A DNA stretch of 64,000 bases from Caldithrix sp. (GTDB taxonomy: Bacteria > Zhuqueibacterota > Zhuqueibacteria > Thermofontimicrobiales > Sulfurfontimicrobiaceae), in contig DYKB01000001.1 in assembly GCA_020722815.1 (NCBI GenBank), forward strand, positions 62,001 through 126,000. The letters run 5' to 3'. Made by a program: the position numbers and the translations under genes. The notes below the pieces were generated by a model. The model saw nothing but the letters and a program-made list of their open reading frames with translations, made no database searches and had not been told where the DNA came from. Position 1 is the stretch's first letter. Every line of letters starts with the position of its first letter. Below, piece after piece: positions 11,509 to 20,338 of this stretch.

Positions 11509-12837
11509 ATGAAAATTTTAGTATTGATATTTACGACAATCATTTTGACTTTATGTATTTTAAAAGACAATGTTCATGCTTTTAAATCTGATAGTTTAAA
11601 GACGGCAATTGAAAAGCATTATAAAGTAGTAGAAATTTATTTTCCAGAAGGAATTAAAACCAAAAAATTCGTTTTCGAGCGGGAAATGAAAATAAAAAAA
11701 GGGGACTCTGTATCCGCTGAAATGATCGAGAATGATCGTAAACGAATCCAAAATCTGGGACTATTTAACCGGGTTGAAATTTTAACTGAAGTTAAAGACG
11801 AGGGAATAAACCTTTATATCGATGTCACCGAACGATGGTATTTGATTCCCTATCCGATTCTGACCCGAAATGATAAAGATTGGAATAAATTATCTTATGG
11901 GCTGGGTCTTTATCAGCTTAATTTTCGCGGACGAAATGAAACGCTTGGTTTTATGCTCTATTTGGGCTATAACAAAAAGGCCAGTTTTTCATATAACATT
12001 CCCTGGCTCTTTCCAAAATGGAATCTCGCATCAGCATTCGAGCTTTCCACCTCGGAATATCAAAGCCAGAATTTAAACATTTCAAAATATAAGGAACGAC
12101 GACAGGGTATTGGCTACTTAATTGGCAAGCGGTTTGGCTATTTTGCATTTCTAAATTTTACACTTGGATATCGTCAATTGAGTACCGCTTTACCAGAAGC
12201 CAGATTAACCCTCTCGCCCTCGGGTAAAGATAAATGGATGATCTACCAGATCCATTTTAAGTACGATCATCGCGATCTGAAAGAATTTCCCCATCGAGGT
12301 GTCTTTTTCAATTTATATTGGCGAAAATCAGGCGAAAAAGGAAATATTATCAATTACTCACGCTATGGTGGAGACTTTCGAACCTATATACCATTACCTT
12401 ACCAGACAACTTTTGCAATTCGAAGCGCCATCGATTTGACCCGCGGCCAGGTTCCGCTTTATGATCATAGTTATTTGGGTTACTCCGAACGAATTCGCGG
12501 GCATTTTTTCGAGGAATATGAAGCCCATAACCGTTTCGTTGGAAGTCTGGCCTTCCGTTTTCCGATTCGGAAAATCACTTATCACTCATTTTTCCAGAAT
12601 TCACCGTTTGCTGAATACTATCGCAATTTTCCATTTGGTATCAGCGGGGGCCTTTTCTGGGATTTTGGGACGGTCTGGTTCCAAAATGAGAAATTATCAG
12701 CCAAAAAATTATTATCCGGCATTGGCGTAGGTATCTTTTTCCACTTGCCGTATGTGGACCTTGCCCGGTTGGAATATGCCTTTAATGAAAATTTACGTGG
12801 TGAAGCTATCCTTTTTGATTTAGGAGTCGCCTTTTGA
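11509..12837 (+). CDS. BamA/TamA-like outer-membrane protein, one POTRA domain
   Basis: The 442-residue protein has a signal peptide (ILVLIFTTIILTLCI), one POTRA-like domain (about residues 32-110, with RIQNLGLFNRVEIL and LYIDVTERW) and a C-terminal barrel of the surface antigen/BamA type ending in LFDLGVAF. Such proteins insert or export other outer-membrane components; with only one POTRA this is not the main BamA. The ATG at 11509 is chosen because AAGG sits 7 bp upstream; a TTG two codons earlier is possible. A related protein is encoded at 17928-19607. Confidence 0.75.
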   Translation: MKILVLIFTTIILTLCILKDNVHAFKSDSLKTAIEKHYKVVEIYFPEGIKTKKFVFEREMKIKKGDSVSAEMIENDRKRIQNLGLFNRVEILTEVKDEGINLYIDVTERWYLIPYPILTRNDKDWNKLSYGLGLYQLNFRGRNETLGFMLYLGYNKKASFSYNIPWLFPKWNLASAFELSTSEYQSQNLNISKYKERRQGIGYLIGKRFGYFAFLNFTLGYRQLSTALPEARLTLSPSGKDKWMIYQIHFKYDHRDLKEFPHRGVFFNLYWRKSGEKGNIINYSRYGGDFRTYIPLPYQTTFAIRSAIDLTRGQVPLYDHSYLGYSERIRGHFFEEYEAHNRFVGSLAFRFPIRKITYHSFFQNSPFAEYYRNFPFGISGGLFWDFGTVWFQNEKLSAKKLLSGIGVGIFFHLPYVDLARLEYAFNENLRGEAILFDLGVAF

Positions 12838-13586
12838 AACATCAGGAATTTTTTTATGTCGAGCCAGAAAATGTCCATTCGGATTATATCGTTTTAAAAA
12901 ATCAGGAATATAAACATCTCGTTCAGGTCCTCCGGAAAAAAGCAGGTGATTCCGCAACCGCAACTGATGGTCAGGGTAATGCTTATGATTTTTTCATAAC
13001 GGAAATAACCAGTGAGTCTGTTCGAGGTACCATCCAAAAAAAACTTCGCAAGCCAGGCGAGCCTTTTTTTCAATTAACCCTCGCTCAGGCAATCCTGAAA
13101 GGAAATCATTTTGATTGGGTTATCGAAAAGGGGACTGAAATCGGTATCAGCCGATTCATTCCGCTATTAACTGAACATTCAATTCCGGATATAAATGAAC
13201 AAAAATTAATTCGCTGGCGTAGAATTGCTTTAGAATCGATGAAACAGTGTTGCCGGAGCATTATTCCCGAAATTACGCCAGCGCTGAAATTTGAAGATTT
13301 GATGTCAGAAACCGGACAATATCAACTAAAGATGATAGCACATCCGCATCAAAATGCGCTTCCGACCAGTTTACTCCTGAAGAATCGCCCGATAACAAAT
13401 CATCCGGTTCAAAATCGAAATGGAATTGCTATCGTCGGGCCGGAAGGGGGATTCAATCTGGCTGAAATCCATCTAGCGGAAAAACATCAAATTGATTTCG
13501 TTTCGCTGGGAAAGAGAAGGCTACGCGCAGAAACGGCCGGAATTGTGCTTTCAACCCTTATTTTGGATAAAATGGGTGAAATTTAG
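12834..13586 (+). CDS. rsmE: 16S rRNA (uracil1498-N3)-methyltransferase RsmE
   Basis: The 250-residue protein has the RsmE layout: an N-terminal PUA-like part (EYKHLVQVLRKKAGD), then a SPOUT methyltransferase with KGNHFDWVIEKGTEIGI, GPEGGF (about 200) and the knot segment SLGKRRLRAETA. It methylates U1498 of 16S rRNA with S-adenosylmethionine. Translation begins at a TTG that overlaps the TGA of the barrel gene (TTGA), with TAGGAG 7 bp upstream, so coupling is likely. Confidence 0.93.
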   Translation: MKHQEFFYVEPENVHSDYIVLKNQEYKHLVQVLRKKAGDSATATDGQGNAYDFFITEITSESVRGTIQKKLRKPGEPFFQLTLAQAILKGNHFDWVIEKGTEIGISRFIPLLTEHSIPDINEQKLIRWRRIALESMKQCCRSIIPEITPALKFEDLMSETGQYQLKMIAHPHQNALPTSLLLKNRPITNHPVQNRNGIAIVGPEGGFNLAEIHLAEKHQIDFVSLGKRRLRAETAGIVLSTLILDKMGEI

Positions 13587-13603
13587 GAGAATCAAACCTG
13601 AAA

Positions 13604-13948
13604 ATGGATTCATGTCTTTTTTGCCAGATTGTCGCGAAAAAAATCCCTGCAGCAATTATCGACGAGGATGCGCATCTGCTTGCCTTCCACGATATTGCAC
13701 CTCAGGCACCAATACACGTGTTGATTATTCCCAAAGAACACATTTCCACACTTAACGATCTGGAGCCAACTCATACTGAACTGATGGGTAAAATGATCAT
13801 GAAAGCACAAAAAATTGCTGCGAAATTGGGAATACAGGAGAAAGGCTATCGGCTGACAATAAATTGTAACCGACAGGGTGGACAATCGGTCTTTCATATT
13901 CATTTACACCTGCTTGGCGGACGACAAATGCACTGGCCACCAGGTTAA
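13604..13948 (+). CDS. HIT family nucleotide-binding protein (HinT-like)
   Basis: The 114-residue protein carries the HIT signature FHIHLHLLGGR near its C-terminus (catalytic histidine triad) and an N-terminal CLFCQIV CxxC segment found in zinc-binding HIT proteins, with DIAPQAPIHVLIIPKEH in the middle. HinT enzymes hydrolyse nucleoside phosphoramidates. It follows rsmE by 17 bp and belongs to the same plus-strand group. Confidence 0.92.
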   Translation: MDSCLFCQIVAKKIPAAIIDEDAHLLAFHDIAPQAPIHVLIIPKEHISTLNDLEPTHTELMGKMIMKAQKIAAKLGIQEKGYRLTINCNRQGGQSVFHIHLHLLGGRQMHWPPG

Positions 13949-13965
13949 AAAATATTAAAAAGTGC

Positions 13966-13994
13966 TTGATTCTTATAAGTTAATTCATTATATT
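13966..13994 (+). promoter_or_regulatory. Sigma70-like promoter for rpsU
   Basis: TTGATT (13966-13971), 17 bp, TATATT (13989-13994), about 50 bp before the rpsU ATG. A strong ribosome binding site GAAAGGAGGT lies at 14025-14034. Confidence 0.6.
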
Positions 13995-14045
13995 CGTGAT
14001 CCATTGGTATGTATAAATAAAAACGAAAGGAGGTTTTGGAGATTT

Positions 14046-14243
14046 ATGCCGAGCGTTAAAGTACGAGACGGCGAAGCTTTTGAAAGAGCCTTTCGACGCT
14101 TTACTAAAGCCTGTGAGAAAGCTGGTTTGATGTCCGAGATAAAGAAACACCAACATTTTGAAAAACCCAGTGAAAAGCGTAAAAGAAAGATGAATGTGGC
14201 TCGCAGGAAACAACGGCGTCTGATGATAATTGAAGGTCAATAA
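14046..14243 (+). CDS. rpsU: 30S ribosomal protein S21
   Basis: This 65-residue basic protein starts MPSVKVRDGEAFERAFRRF and has the S21 pattern (KACEKAG, then a Lys/Arg-rich tail with RKQRRLMI). It binds the 30S platform near the anti-Shine-Dalgarno region. The ATG at 14046 has GAAAGGAGGT 11 bp upstream; the open frame extends further up but has no support. yqeY follows after 11 bp, a common neighbour. Confidence 0.95.
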   Translation: MPSVKVRDGEAFERAFRRFTKACEKAGLMSEIKKHQHFEKPSEKRKRKMNVARRKQRRLMIIEGQ

Positions 14244-14254
14244 GGAGAAAGCCG

Positions 14255-14698
14255 ATGACAATTCGAGATCAAATATCCGATGACATGAAATTGGCCATGA
14301 AATCTGGTGATACCTTTAAACGAGACACATTGCGTTTGTTAATTTCACAGATTAAATATGCTCAAATCGATAAGAATGCCGACCTCAATGATGATGAAGT
14401 GATTTCAATATTGATGAATGCTGCTAAAAAACGGCAGGAAGCGATTGATCTGTATGAAAAGGGAAATCGCCCAGATTTGAAACTTAAAGAGCAACAGGAG
14501 TTGGATATTATTTCCCTCTATTTACCCCAAAAGATTTCTGATGAAGAACTGAACGCTGCCATTAATGATACTATCAAAAGGGTTGGCGCCCAAACCATCA
14601 AAGATCTCGGAAAAGTAATGGCTGCAGTCATGAAAGATTTTAAAAACCAGGTAGATGGAAAAAAGGTGCAAGAATTGGTTCGGCAAAAATTGGGATAA
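14255..14698 (+). CDS. yqeY: GatB/YqeY family protein
   Basis: The 147-residue protein matches YqeY from start to end: KSGDTFKRDTLRLLISQIKYA, AAKKRQEAIDLYEKGNRPDL, EQQELDIISLYLPQ and MAAVMKDF. The family shares the tail domain of GatB (tRNA-dependent amidotransferase) and binds tRNA-like helices; its exact role is not settled. It is co-transcribed with rpsU and ends just before a strong terminator. Confidence 0.92.
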   Translation: MTIRDQISDDMKLAMKSGDTFKRDTLRLLISQIKYAQIDKNADLNDDEVISILMNAAKKRQEAIDLYEKGNRPDLKLKEQQELDIISLYLPQKISDEELNAAINDTIKRVGAQTIKDLGKVMAAVMKDFKNQVDGKKVQELVRQKLG

Positions 14699-14729
14699 TG
14701 AGAAATCCCGAATCCTGTGCACGGAGAAG

Positions 14730-14776
14730 AAGTGAGTGAAGCACGCAATACGTCGCTTTATTCACTTTTTTCTTTT
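14730..14776 (+). terminator. Rho-independent terminator after rpsU-yqeY
   Basis: GTGAGTGAAGC (14732-14742) pairs with GCTTTATTCAC (14755-14765) with G-T and A-C exceptions, followed by TTTTTTCTTTT. It lies 32 bp after the yqeY stop. Confidence 0.75.
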
Positions 14777-14804
14777 ATGTGAACAAATTCGGAAGGATTA
14801 AATA

Positions 14805-15467
14805 ATGCAATTAACACTTTTAGACTTAATTATTTTTGGTGCCATTGCTGCTCTGGCATTTAAAGGCTATGGGCTTGGTTTCATTGATAATGTAATTGGT
14901 TTCAGTGGATTATTATTTGTATTATTTATCGCGGTTCAGAATATGGATCGTTTCACCAAATTATTGCATAATACAATCCCCACCAACCAGATTACTTTGA
15001 CATTTATTGCATTTTTAATATTGGCAGGTGGTGGATGGTTTTTTGTCGAAAAAGTGGTTGCCAAATTACAAACACATATCAATCCGCCCGACAAGTGGAA
15101 ACAAGCCGATAAAGTCGCTGGCGGCTTAATGGGAGTCATCCAGGGCATTATGCTGGTCAGTGTTTTTGGTATGATGATATCATTTTTGCCCTTTGAAAGT
15201 ATCAAAAAACAACAAGAACGTTCAATTTTTTTGCGGCCAACGATTAAAGCCGCACCTTATGTTTTTAATGTTTTTTCAGTTTTCTTCCCAAATGCAAAAT
15301 CCTTTGTCGAACAATTGCGAACAAGCTTTGGTGAAGATGCCCATAAAAGCGATGATGCCCAGCAACTTTTAAAAGTCCTCGATGGACAAGATACAACGCC
15401 GCAAACTCAACCACCATACCAGTCGGATAACGGTGAAGGATACTATGGACCTCCAAGGAGAGAGTAG
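14805..15467 (+). CDS. CvpA family membrane protein
   Basis: The 220-residue protein has four membrane helices in the first 135 residues, opening with LTLLDLIIFGAIAALAFKGYGLGFID, as in CvpA (colicin V production) proteins. The C-terminal 60 residues are soluble, rich in Gln/Asp and poorly conserved. CvpA proteins sit in the inner membrane and are linked to envelope stress; the mechanism is unknown. mutS2 follows after 6 bp, a widespread pairing. Confidence 0.85.
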   Translation: MQLTLLDLIIFGAIAALAFKGYGLGFIDNVIGFSGLLFVLFIAVQNMDRFTKLLHNTIPTNQITLTFIAFLILAGGGWFFVEKVVAKLQTHINPPDKWKQADKVAGGLMGVIQGIMLVSVFGMMISFLPFESIKKQQERSIFLRPTIKAAPYVFNVFSVFFPNAKSFVEQLRTSFGEDAHKSDDAQQLLKVLDGQDTTPQTQPPYQSDNGEGYYGPPRRE

Positions 15468-15473
15468 ACTCAA

Positions 15474-17858
15474 GTGAATCCCGAAACTTTACAAATTCTT
15501 GAATTTGATCGGATATTAGAAATTCTGGCCGAAAAAACCCACTCTGAAATGACCCGGAACCTGCTGCTTGAGTTAGAACCTTCCACTGATCCAGAAGTAA
15601 TAAAAAATCAACTTGGCAGAGTATCCGAATTTCGTAAAATTTTAGATGCGAATGAATATTTTCCAATAAGTCGATTTGAAAATATTCAGCACGCGCTGAA
15701 AAAAGCCGCCATGGTTGGAAATTATTTAGAACCGATTGAATTACTTGAAATAAAAAATATTCTTTTCATCACCCGACGAATATTCAAATTTTTTCAGGAA
15801 CAAAGCGATAGCTTGCCTTTACTATTGGCGGATTCCAAACAGATTGAACCTCTTCCGCAAATCGAGGAACGTATTCTGAAAACAATCGATGAAAGGAGTC
15901 GATCCGTTCGTACCGACGCCAGCCCCAGACTAGCGAAAATCAGACATGAAATCGAAACGACTCGTGAGCGAATTCGAAAAAAAATTGAAGCTATTCAACG
16001 CCAATGGGGACAGGAGGGTTTCCTCCAGGAAGCTATCATTACCACCCGAGATGAACGTTATGTGTTGATTATCAAGGAACAATCCCGGCATCGTGCCCGT
16101 GGAATCGTCCACGACCAGAGTGCCAGTGGTGCTTCGCTTTATATTGAACCGCTCGAAACCGTTGAATACAACAATCAACTCCGCCAGCTTTTTCTGGCTG
16201 AAAAAAGAGAAATCGAGCAGATATTGATTAATTTAACTGATTCAATTCGTGGGAACGAAATACAGATTCAGCAAAATTTTGAAACGCTGCTCCTTTTTGA
16301 TGATTTTTATGCCCGGGCATTATTCTCACGTTCCATTGACGGCTGTGAGCCCCTCCTTAATTTAAATCATCAACTCAATCTCCTTTCAGCCCGTCACCCG
16401 CTGCTCATTCTCAAATATGGAAGTAGTTCTCAGGTTATTCCTTTAAATTTAAATATTGGAAAAAGTTTTAATACGTTACTCATCAGTGGCCCTAACGCAG
16501 GTGGGAAAACGGTTGCCCTCAAGACCATCGGATTGATAGCCCTGATGTTTCAAAGTGGTCTGCATGTGCCGGTTTTTCCGGATTCAGAACTTCCAATTTT
16601 TAAAAATATTTTTGCCGATATTGGTGATTCTCAATCCCTAGAAAATGATCTTTCCACCTTTTCATCGCATATTCAAAAACTAAATCTGATCATAAATGAA
16701 GCAACTCCAGAATCGCTGATCATTCTGGATGAAATCGGTTCCGGAACGGATCCCGAAGAGGGAAGTGCGCTGGCTTCCGCGATATTAAAATATTTGACCC
16801 AACTTGGCTCTTTAACCATTTCCACGACGCATCATGGATCATTAAAAGCTTTTGCGTTCGAAACCCATGGTGTAGAAAATGGCTCGATGGAATTCAACAC
16901 CGATTCATTAAAACCCACCTATAATTTTCGCCTGGGAATCCCGGGTTCCAGCTACGCGTTTGAAATTGCGCAGCGTTTTGGGATACCTGGAAAAATTATT
17001 GATGAAGCGCGTCATTTTCTGGGTGCTGAAAAACGAAAAATTGAAAATTTAATTATTGATCTGGACCACCGTATTCAGGAACAGCGCCAGTTATTAAAAG
17101 ATCTTAATATTAAACAATCAAAAGTCGATGCATTGCTCAAACTTTATCAGGAAAAAACAAACGAGATTCAGCGAGAAGAGAAAAAACTGAAGAAAAAAGC
17201 CGTAGCCGAAGCAGAGGAGATGATCGCCCGGGCCAGTGCTCTCATTGAAAAAACCGTTAAAGAAATTCGGGAACAAAATGCCTCAAAGGCTGCGATAAAA
17301 CAAGCCCAGGAAATGCTTGGACAACAACGCCAGGCTCTTCACCAGGAAAATAAAAATTTAGCCACGCCGGATCAGTCGCCTGAGTATAGAACCATTGAGT
17401 TAAATCAACTGGAACCCGGCCAGGAAGTTCTCTGGAAAAAATTTAATCAACTGGTCAGAATAGTTGACATAACCGATAATTCAGACCGGGTTCTCATCGA
17501 AGCCGGTCATCTGAAAATACGGGTACCCCTTGAGGAGCTTGTACAATTATCGGGAAAAAAGAAAAGAAAATATCCGCATTCGGCGCTAACAAATTATCAA
17601 ATGCCCGAACGAATTTCGTCAGAAATCGATATTCGCGGCCAAAGAGCAGAAGATGCGTTAATCGAAGTTGACAAATATCTCGACCAGGCGCTTCTGGCTG
17701 GATTTGAAGAAGTTCGTATTATTCACGGGAAAGGAACTGGCGCTTTAAAAGACATCATTTCTCAATTTTTAAGAAAACATCCCCAGGTGCGTGAATATCG
17801 AGAGGCCGCCTGGAATGCAGGGGCCGCCGGTGTTACAATCGTTACCTTTAAAAAGTAA
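15474..17858 (+). CDS. mutS2: MutS2 family ATPase with C-terminal Smr nuclease domain
   Basis: The 794-residue protein starts at a GTG with AAGGAGAG 11 bp upstream. It has the MutS core and lever regions, Walker A GPNAGGKTVALKT (about 338), Walker B LIILDEIGSGTDPEEG (about 417), a long Lys/Glu coiled coil (about 510-640) and a C-terminal Smr domain (IDIRGQRAEDAL, then IIHGKGTGALK). MutS2 lacks mismatch-repair function; it suppresses recombination and rescues collided ribosomes in other bacteria. All parts are present and full length. Confidence 0.96.
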   Translation: MNPETLQILEFDRILEILAEKTHSEMTRNLLLELEPSTDPEVIKNQLGRVSEFRKILDANEYFPISRFENIQHALKKAAMVGNYLEPIELLEIKNILFITRRIFKFFQEQSDSLPLLLADSKQIEPLPQIEERILKTIDERSRSVRTDASPRLAKIRHEIETTRERIRKKIEAIQRQWGQEGFLQEAIITTRDERYVLIIKEQSRHRARGIVHDQSASGASLYIEPLETVEYNNQLRQLFLAEKREIEQILINLTDSIRGNEIQIQQNFETLLLFDDFYARALFSRSIDGCEPLLNLNHQLNLLSARHPLLILKYGSSSQVIPLNLNIGKSFNTLLISGPNAGGKTVALKTIGLIALMFQSGLHVPVFPDSELPIFKNIFADIGDSQSLENDLSTFSSHIQKLNLIINEATPESLIILDEIGSGTDPEEGSALASAILKYLTQLGSLTISTTHHGSLKAFAFETHGVENGSMEFNTDSLKPTYNFRLGIPGSSYAFEIAQRFGIPGKIIDEARHFLGAEKRKIENLIIDLDHRIQEQRQLLKDLNIKQSKVDALLKLYQEKTNEIQREEKKLKKKAVAEAEEMIARASALIEKTVKEIREQNASKAAIKQAQEMLGQQRQALHQENKNLATPDQSPEYRTIELNQLEPGQEVLWKKFNQLVRIVDITDNSDRVLIEAGHLKIRVPLEELVQLSGKKKRKYPHSALTNYQMPERISSEIDIRGQRAEDALIEVDKYLDQALLAGFEEVRIIHGKGTGALKDIISQFLRKHPQVREYREAAWNAGAAGVTIVTFKK

Positions 17859-17927
17859 ATCGTCAACACCCGGTAATGCCGATTCTTAAAATGACCAATT
17901 ATCAATCATAGTCAGGATGATCAAAAA

Positions 17928-19607
17928 ATGCCCAAATGGAGAAAAATACATTTTTTCCTTTTTTCTTTGTTAATTTGTTTTGAAATTGGATATACCATCC
18001 CAAACGACCTTCTCATCAATCATATTCGAAATGGATCAAAACGACCAATCATTCGAAAAATCGCGATTCATACATTAGATATATTTGATTCATCGGATAC
18101 AAAATATCGCAAATTTCCTTTTCCACTCATCAACAAAATTCATTTTGATACCAAAGCTCATGTTATCAAACGCGAACTTCTCTTTAAAGAAGGTGCACCA
18201 TTTGAAATTGAATTACTTGACGAGAGTATTCGTAATATTCGGGCACTTCCTTTCTTTGATGAAATCGCGACTAAAATCCAGCCGGTTTCACCGGATACCA
18301 TCGACCTGGAAATTATTGCAGTCGAACAATGGACAACTATTTTAGGAACCAAGTATTCAATTCAGGCCAATCAATCAGTTTATGGTTTATATTTAATGGA
18401 TTATAACATGCTTGGTTTTGGCCAGGCCATCAAATTTAGTTGGGCGAAAACCGTAGACGGTATTCAAAAAGAATTTTACTTTAATGAAAATCGGGTTCTG
18501 AATAGCCATCTTCAATTCACTTATCATTTAAAAAATTATGAGGCGGGTCGGTCCAATTTTATATCATTAGGTCGTCCATTTTACTCTATTCGCAGTAAAA
18601 TGTCATTTGAATTTAACTATCATAATTATCGGGGCTGGCAGGGAGTTTATGAAAATGAAAATAAATTATCTTCCTTCCATCTTAATGAAACCGATTTTAA
18701 TGGTCGATTATCCTCTTTAATTTTCCGGCAGGGTTTGCAAAGTGCCCGCTTTTCAGCCGTCTATTATTTAAACCAGATTGATTTGAAAGATTTTACGGAT
18801 CCGCCCTCGCAAAGCCTTCTTCCTGAATATCCAGTCGAAAATCAAAATGTTGGTATTGGTATCGACTGGATTAAATTATCGTATTTAAAGAAACAATTTG
18901 TTGATAAATTTGGCGTTATTGAAGATATTGCGCTGGGGCGATTAACGAGTTTTTATATTGGTAAAGCCGTTGAAATCGATGGGGAGCATGATAATAAATT
19001 ATATCTCTATGGAAAATTCTCACAATCGAAATTTTTTTTGAATAACTTTTACCTGTTTGGTCAATATGAAGGATACACCTATTTTGATCAACACTTCAAA
19101 CAATTTGTTAATACGATTAAGTTGAAATCTTTTATAAATTTGCCTGCAAAAAATCTCCTGGCAATAAATGGTGAATTTACCACTTCAAAAAATATGCCGA
19201 TTCAAAAACAACTTTTTTTAGGTGAAAATCAGGGATTAAGAGGCTTTAAGACTTATTTTAAAACTGGTCAGAATCGGATTATTTTAAATCTTGAGGAGCG
19301 ATTCTATTCAAAATTAAATTTTTATTCCTTTAGTCTCGGAACCACTCTTTTTCTGGATACAGGCTATATCTGGGATAATTCAGAATCATTCAATAATCAG
19401 CCCCCTTTTACCGCCATTGGATTTGGCTTCAGATTTGGTAGCCCGAAAACCAATAACGCCGGTATGATTCGAATCGATTTTGCCTGGTGTTTACATCAGG
19501 GTCCTAATATTGCCATTTCCATGGGAAAAAATCATTTTTTTTCAGCGTATGAACCATTAAATTTGGTCTCCGTCTTCCCTCAAAAATTTGGAGAAGTAAA
19601 GCAATAA
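17928..19607 (+). CDS. BamA/TamA-like outer-membrane protein
   Basis: The 559-residue protein has a signal peptide (FFLFSLLICFEIGYTIP), a POTRA-like domain (about 70-140, with IRNIRALPFFDEI and LEIIAVEQW) and a barrel that contains the BamA loop-6-like motif GLRGFK near residue 440. It resembles the protein at 11509-12837 in plan, so two accessory barrels of this class lie 5 kb apart. Likely roles are outer-membrane protein or lipid insertion; partners are not visible. It starts 69 bp after mutS2. Confidence 0.75.
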   Translation: MPKWRKIHFFLFSLLICFEIGYTIPNDLLINHIRNGSKRPIIRKIAIHTLDIFDSSDTKYRKFPFPLINKIHFDTKAHVIKRELLFKEGAPFEIELLDESIRNIRALPFFDEIATKIQPVSPDTIDLEIIAVEQWTTILGTKYSIQANQSVYGLYLMDYNMLGFGQAIKFSWAKTVDGIQKEFYFNENRVLNSHLQFTYHLKNYEAGRSNFISLGRPFYSIRSKMSFEFNYHNYRGWQGVYENENKLSSFHLNETDFNGRLSSLIFRQGLQSARFSAVYYLNQIDLKDFTDPPSQSLLPEYPVENQNVGIGIDWIKLSYLKKQFVDKFGVIEDIALGRLTSFYIGKAVEIDGEHDNKLYLYGKFSQSKFFLNNFYLFGQYEGYTYFDQHFKQFVNTIKLKSFINLPAKNLLAINGEFTTSKNMPIQKQLFLGENQGLRGFKTYFKTGQNRIILNLEERFYSKLNFYSFSLGTTLFLDTGYIWDNSESFNNQPPFTAIGFGFRFGSPKTNNAGMIRIDFAWCLHQGPNIAISMGKNHFFSAYEPLNLVSVFPQKFGEVKQ

Positions 19608-19633
19608 ATGATGTTAATTTTAAAAAAAAATAC

Positions 19634-19662
19634 TTGATTATGAATTGAAAATAGATTAAATT
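19634..19662 (+). promoter_or_regulatory. Sigma70-like promoter for the dUTPase-fold gene
   Basis: TTGATT (19634-19639), 17 bp, TAAATT (19657-19662), about 45 bp before the ATG at 19712; GGGAGAGGAG forms the ribosome binding site. Confidence 0.55.
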
Positions 19663-19711
19663 AAAATGAGTAATTCATTATTTAAAACTTATTTGGGAGA
19701 GGAGTTTTAAT

Positions 19712-20167
19712 ATGAAAACCCTAACCGCCGAAGAAATCGCGGCTCTGGTCGAAAAATCCGTAGATAAAGAGAAGCAGCGCCACGAATTCTCGTATGATTT
19801 AACCGCAAAATCGGTAACTGAGCTGGAAGGAACCGGAAAAGTCGATTTTAGCGGCAAGGAATTCGAGTGGGGACAACGGACGATTTTAAGTCCGAAGCGG
19901 GTGACGCCGGGTGATCCTTTTGGGTGGTGGAAGCTGGCAAGCGGCGAATATATTATTCGTCTGAATGAAGCGATTAATCTACCGCCAAACTGTGTCGGAA
20001 TTATTCTGCCACTGGATCGCATTACCCAAAATGGTGCACACCATGCACCGATTATCATTGAAAAGTCAGCCCCATTCGTTGAAATTTTGTTGCAAGTTGG
20101 CCATGTGGGGATTGAAATTAAAGAAAATGCACGAATTTCATACCTGACTGTCTATCAACTTGATTAA
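19712..20167 (+). CDS. Small protein with dUTPase/dCTP deaminase-like fold
   Basis: The 151-residue protein has an N-terminal helix (KTLTAEEIAALVEKSVD) and then a segment GEYIIRLNEAINLPPNCVGI, PLDRITQNGA and VGIEIKENARISYLTVYQL. This recalls the trimeric dUTPase/dCTP deaminase jelly roll (start of motif, then the LPPNxVGxIxxR region, then the interfacial strand). The usual Arg-Ser catalytic pair is not clear, so it may be a non-catalytic relative or a sugar-nucleotide enzyme. It is a single-gene unit with its own promoter and terminator. Confidence 0.55.
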   Translation: MKTLTAEEIAALVEKSVDKEKQRHEFSYDLTAKSVTELEGTGKVDFSGKEFEWGQRTILSPKRVTPGDPFGWWKLASGEYIIRLNEAINLPPNCVGIILPLDRITQNGAHHAPIIIEKSAPFVEILLQVGHVGIEIKENARISYLTVYQLD

Positions 20168-20173
20168 TTTTAT

Positions 20174-20206
20174 AAGCCTCTGAAAAATATTTCAGAGGCT
20201 TTTTGT
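20174..20206 (+). terminator. Rho-independent terminator
   Basis: AAGCCTCTGAAA pairs perfectly with TTTCAGAGGCTT (stem 20174-20201) and runs into TTTTTG. It ends the transcript of the dUTPase-fold gene. Confidence 0.9.
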
Positions 20207-20338
20207 ATTTCCTTTCCGAACTGATGACGCCAACTCAACTACAATCAAAATATCATTGATTTTTATTAAATTATTCATTATTTTTATTAAAAGTGTTGAC
20301 AGCGAATTATCTTATAAAATGGTAAAATAAAACGTATT

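Noticed and set aside
13610-13903. 97-codon minus-strand frame opposite the HIT gene
   Set aside because: Shadow of a conserved gene; no start signal.
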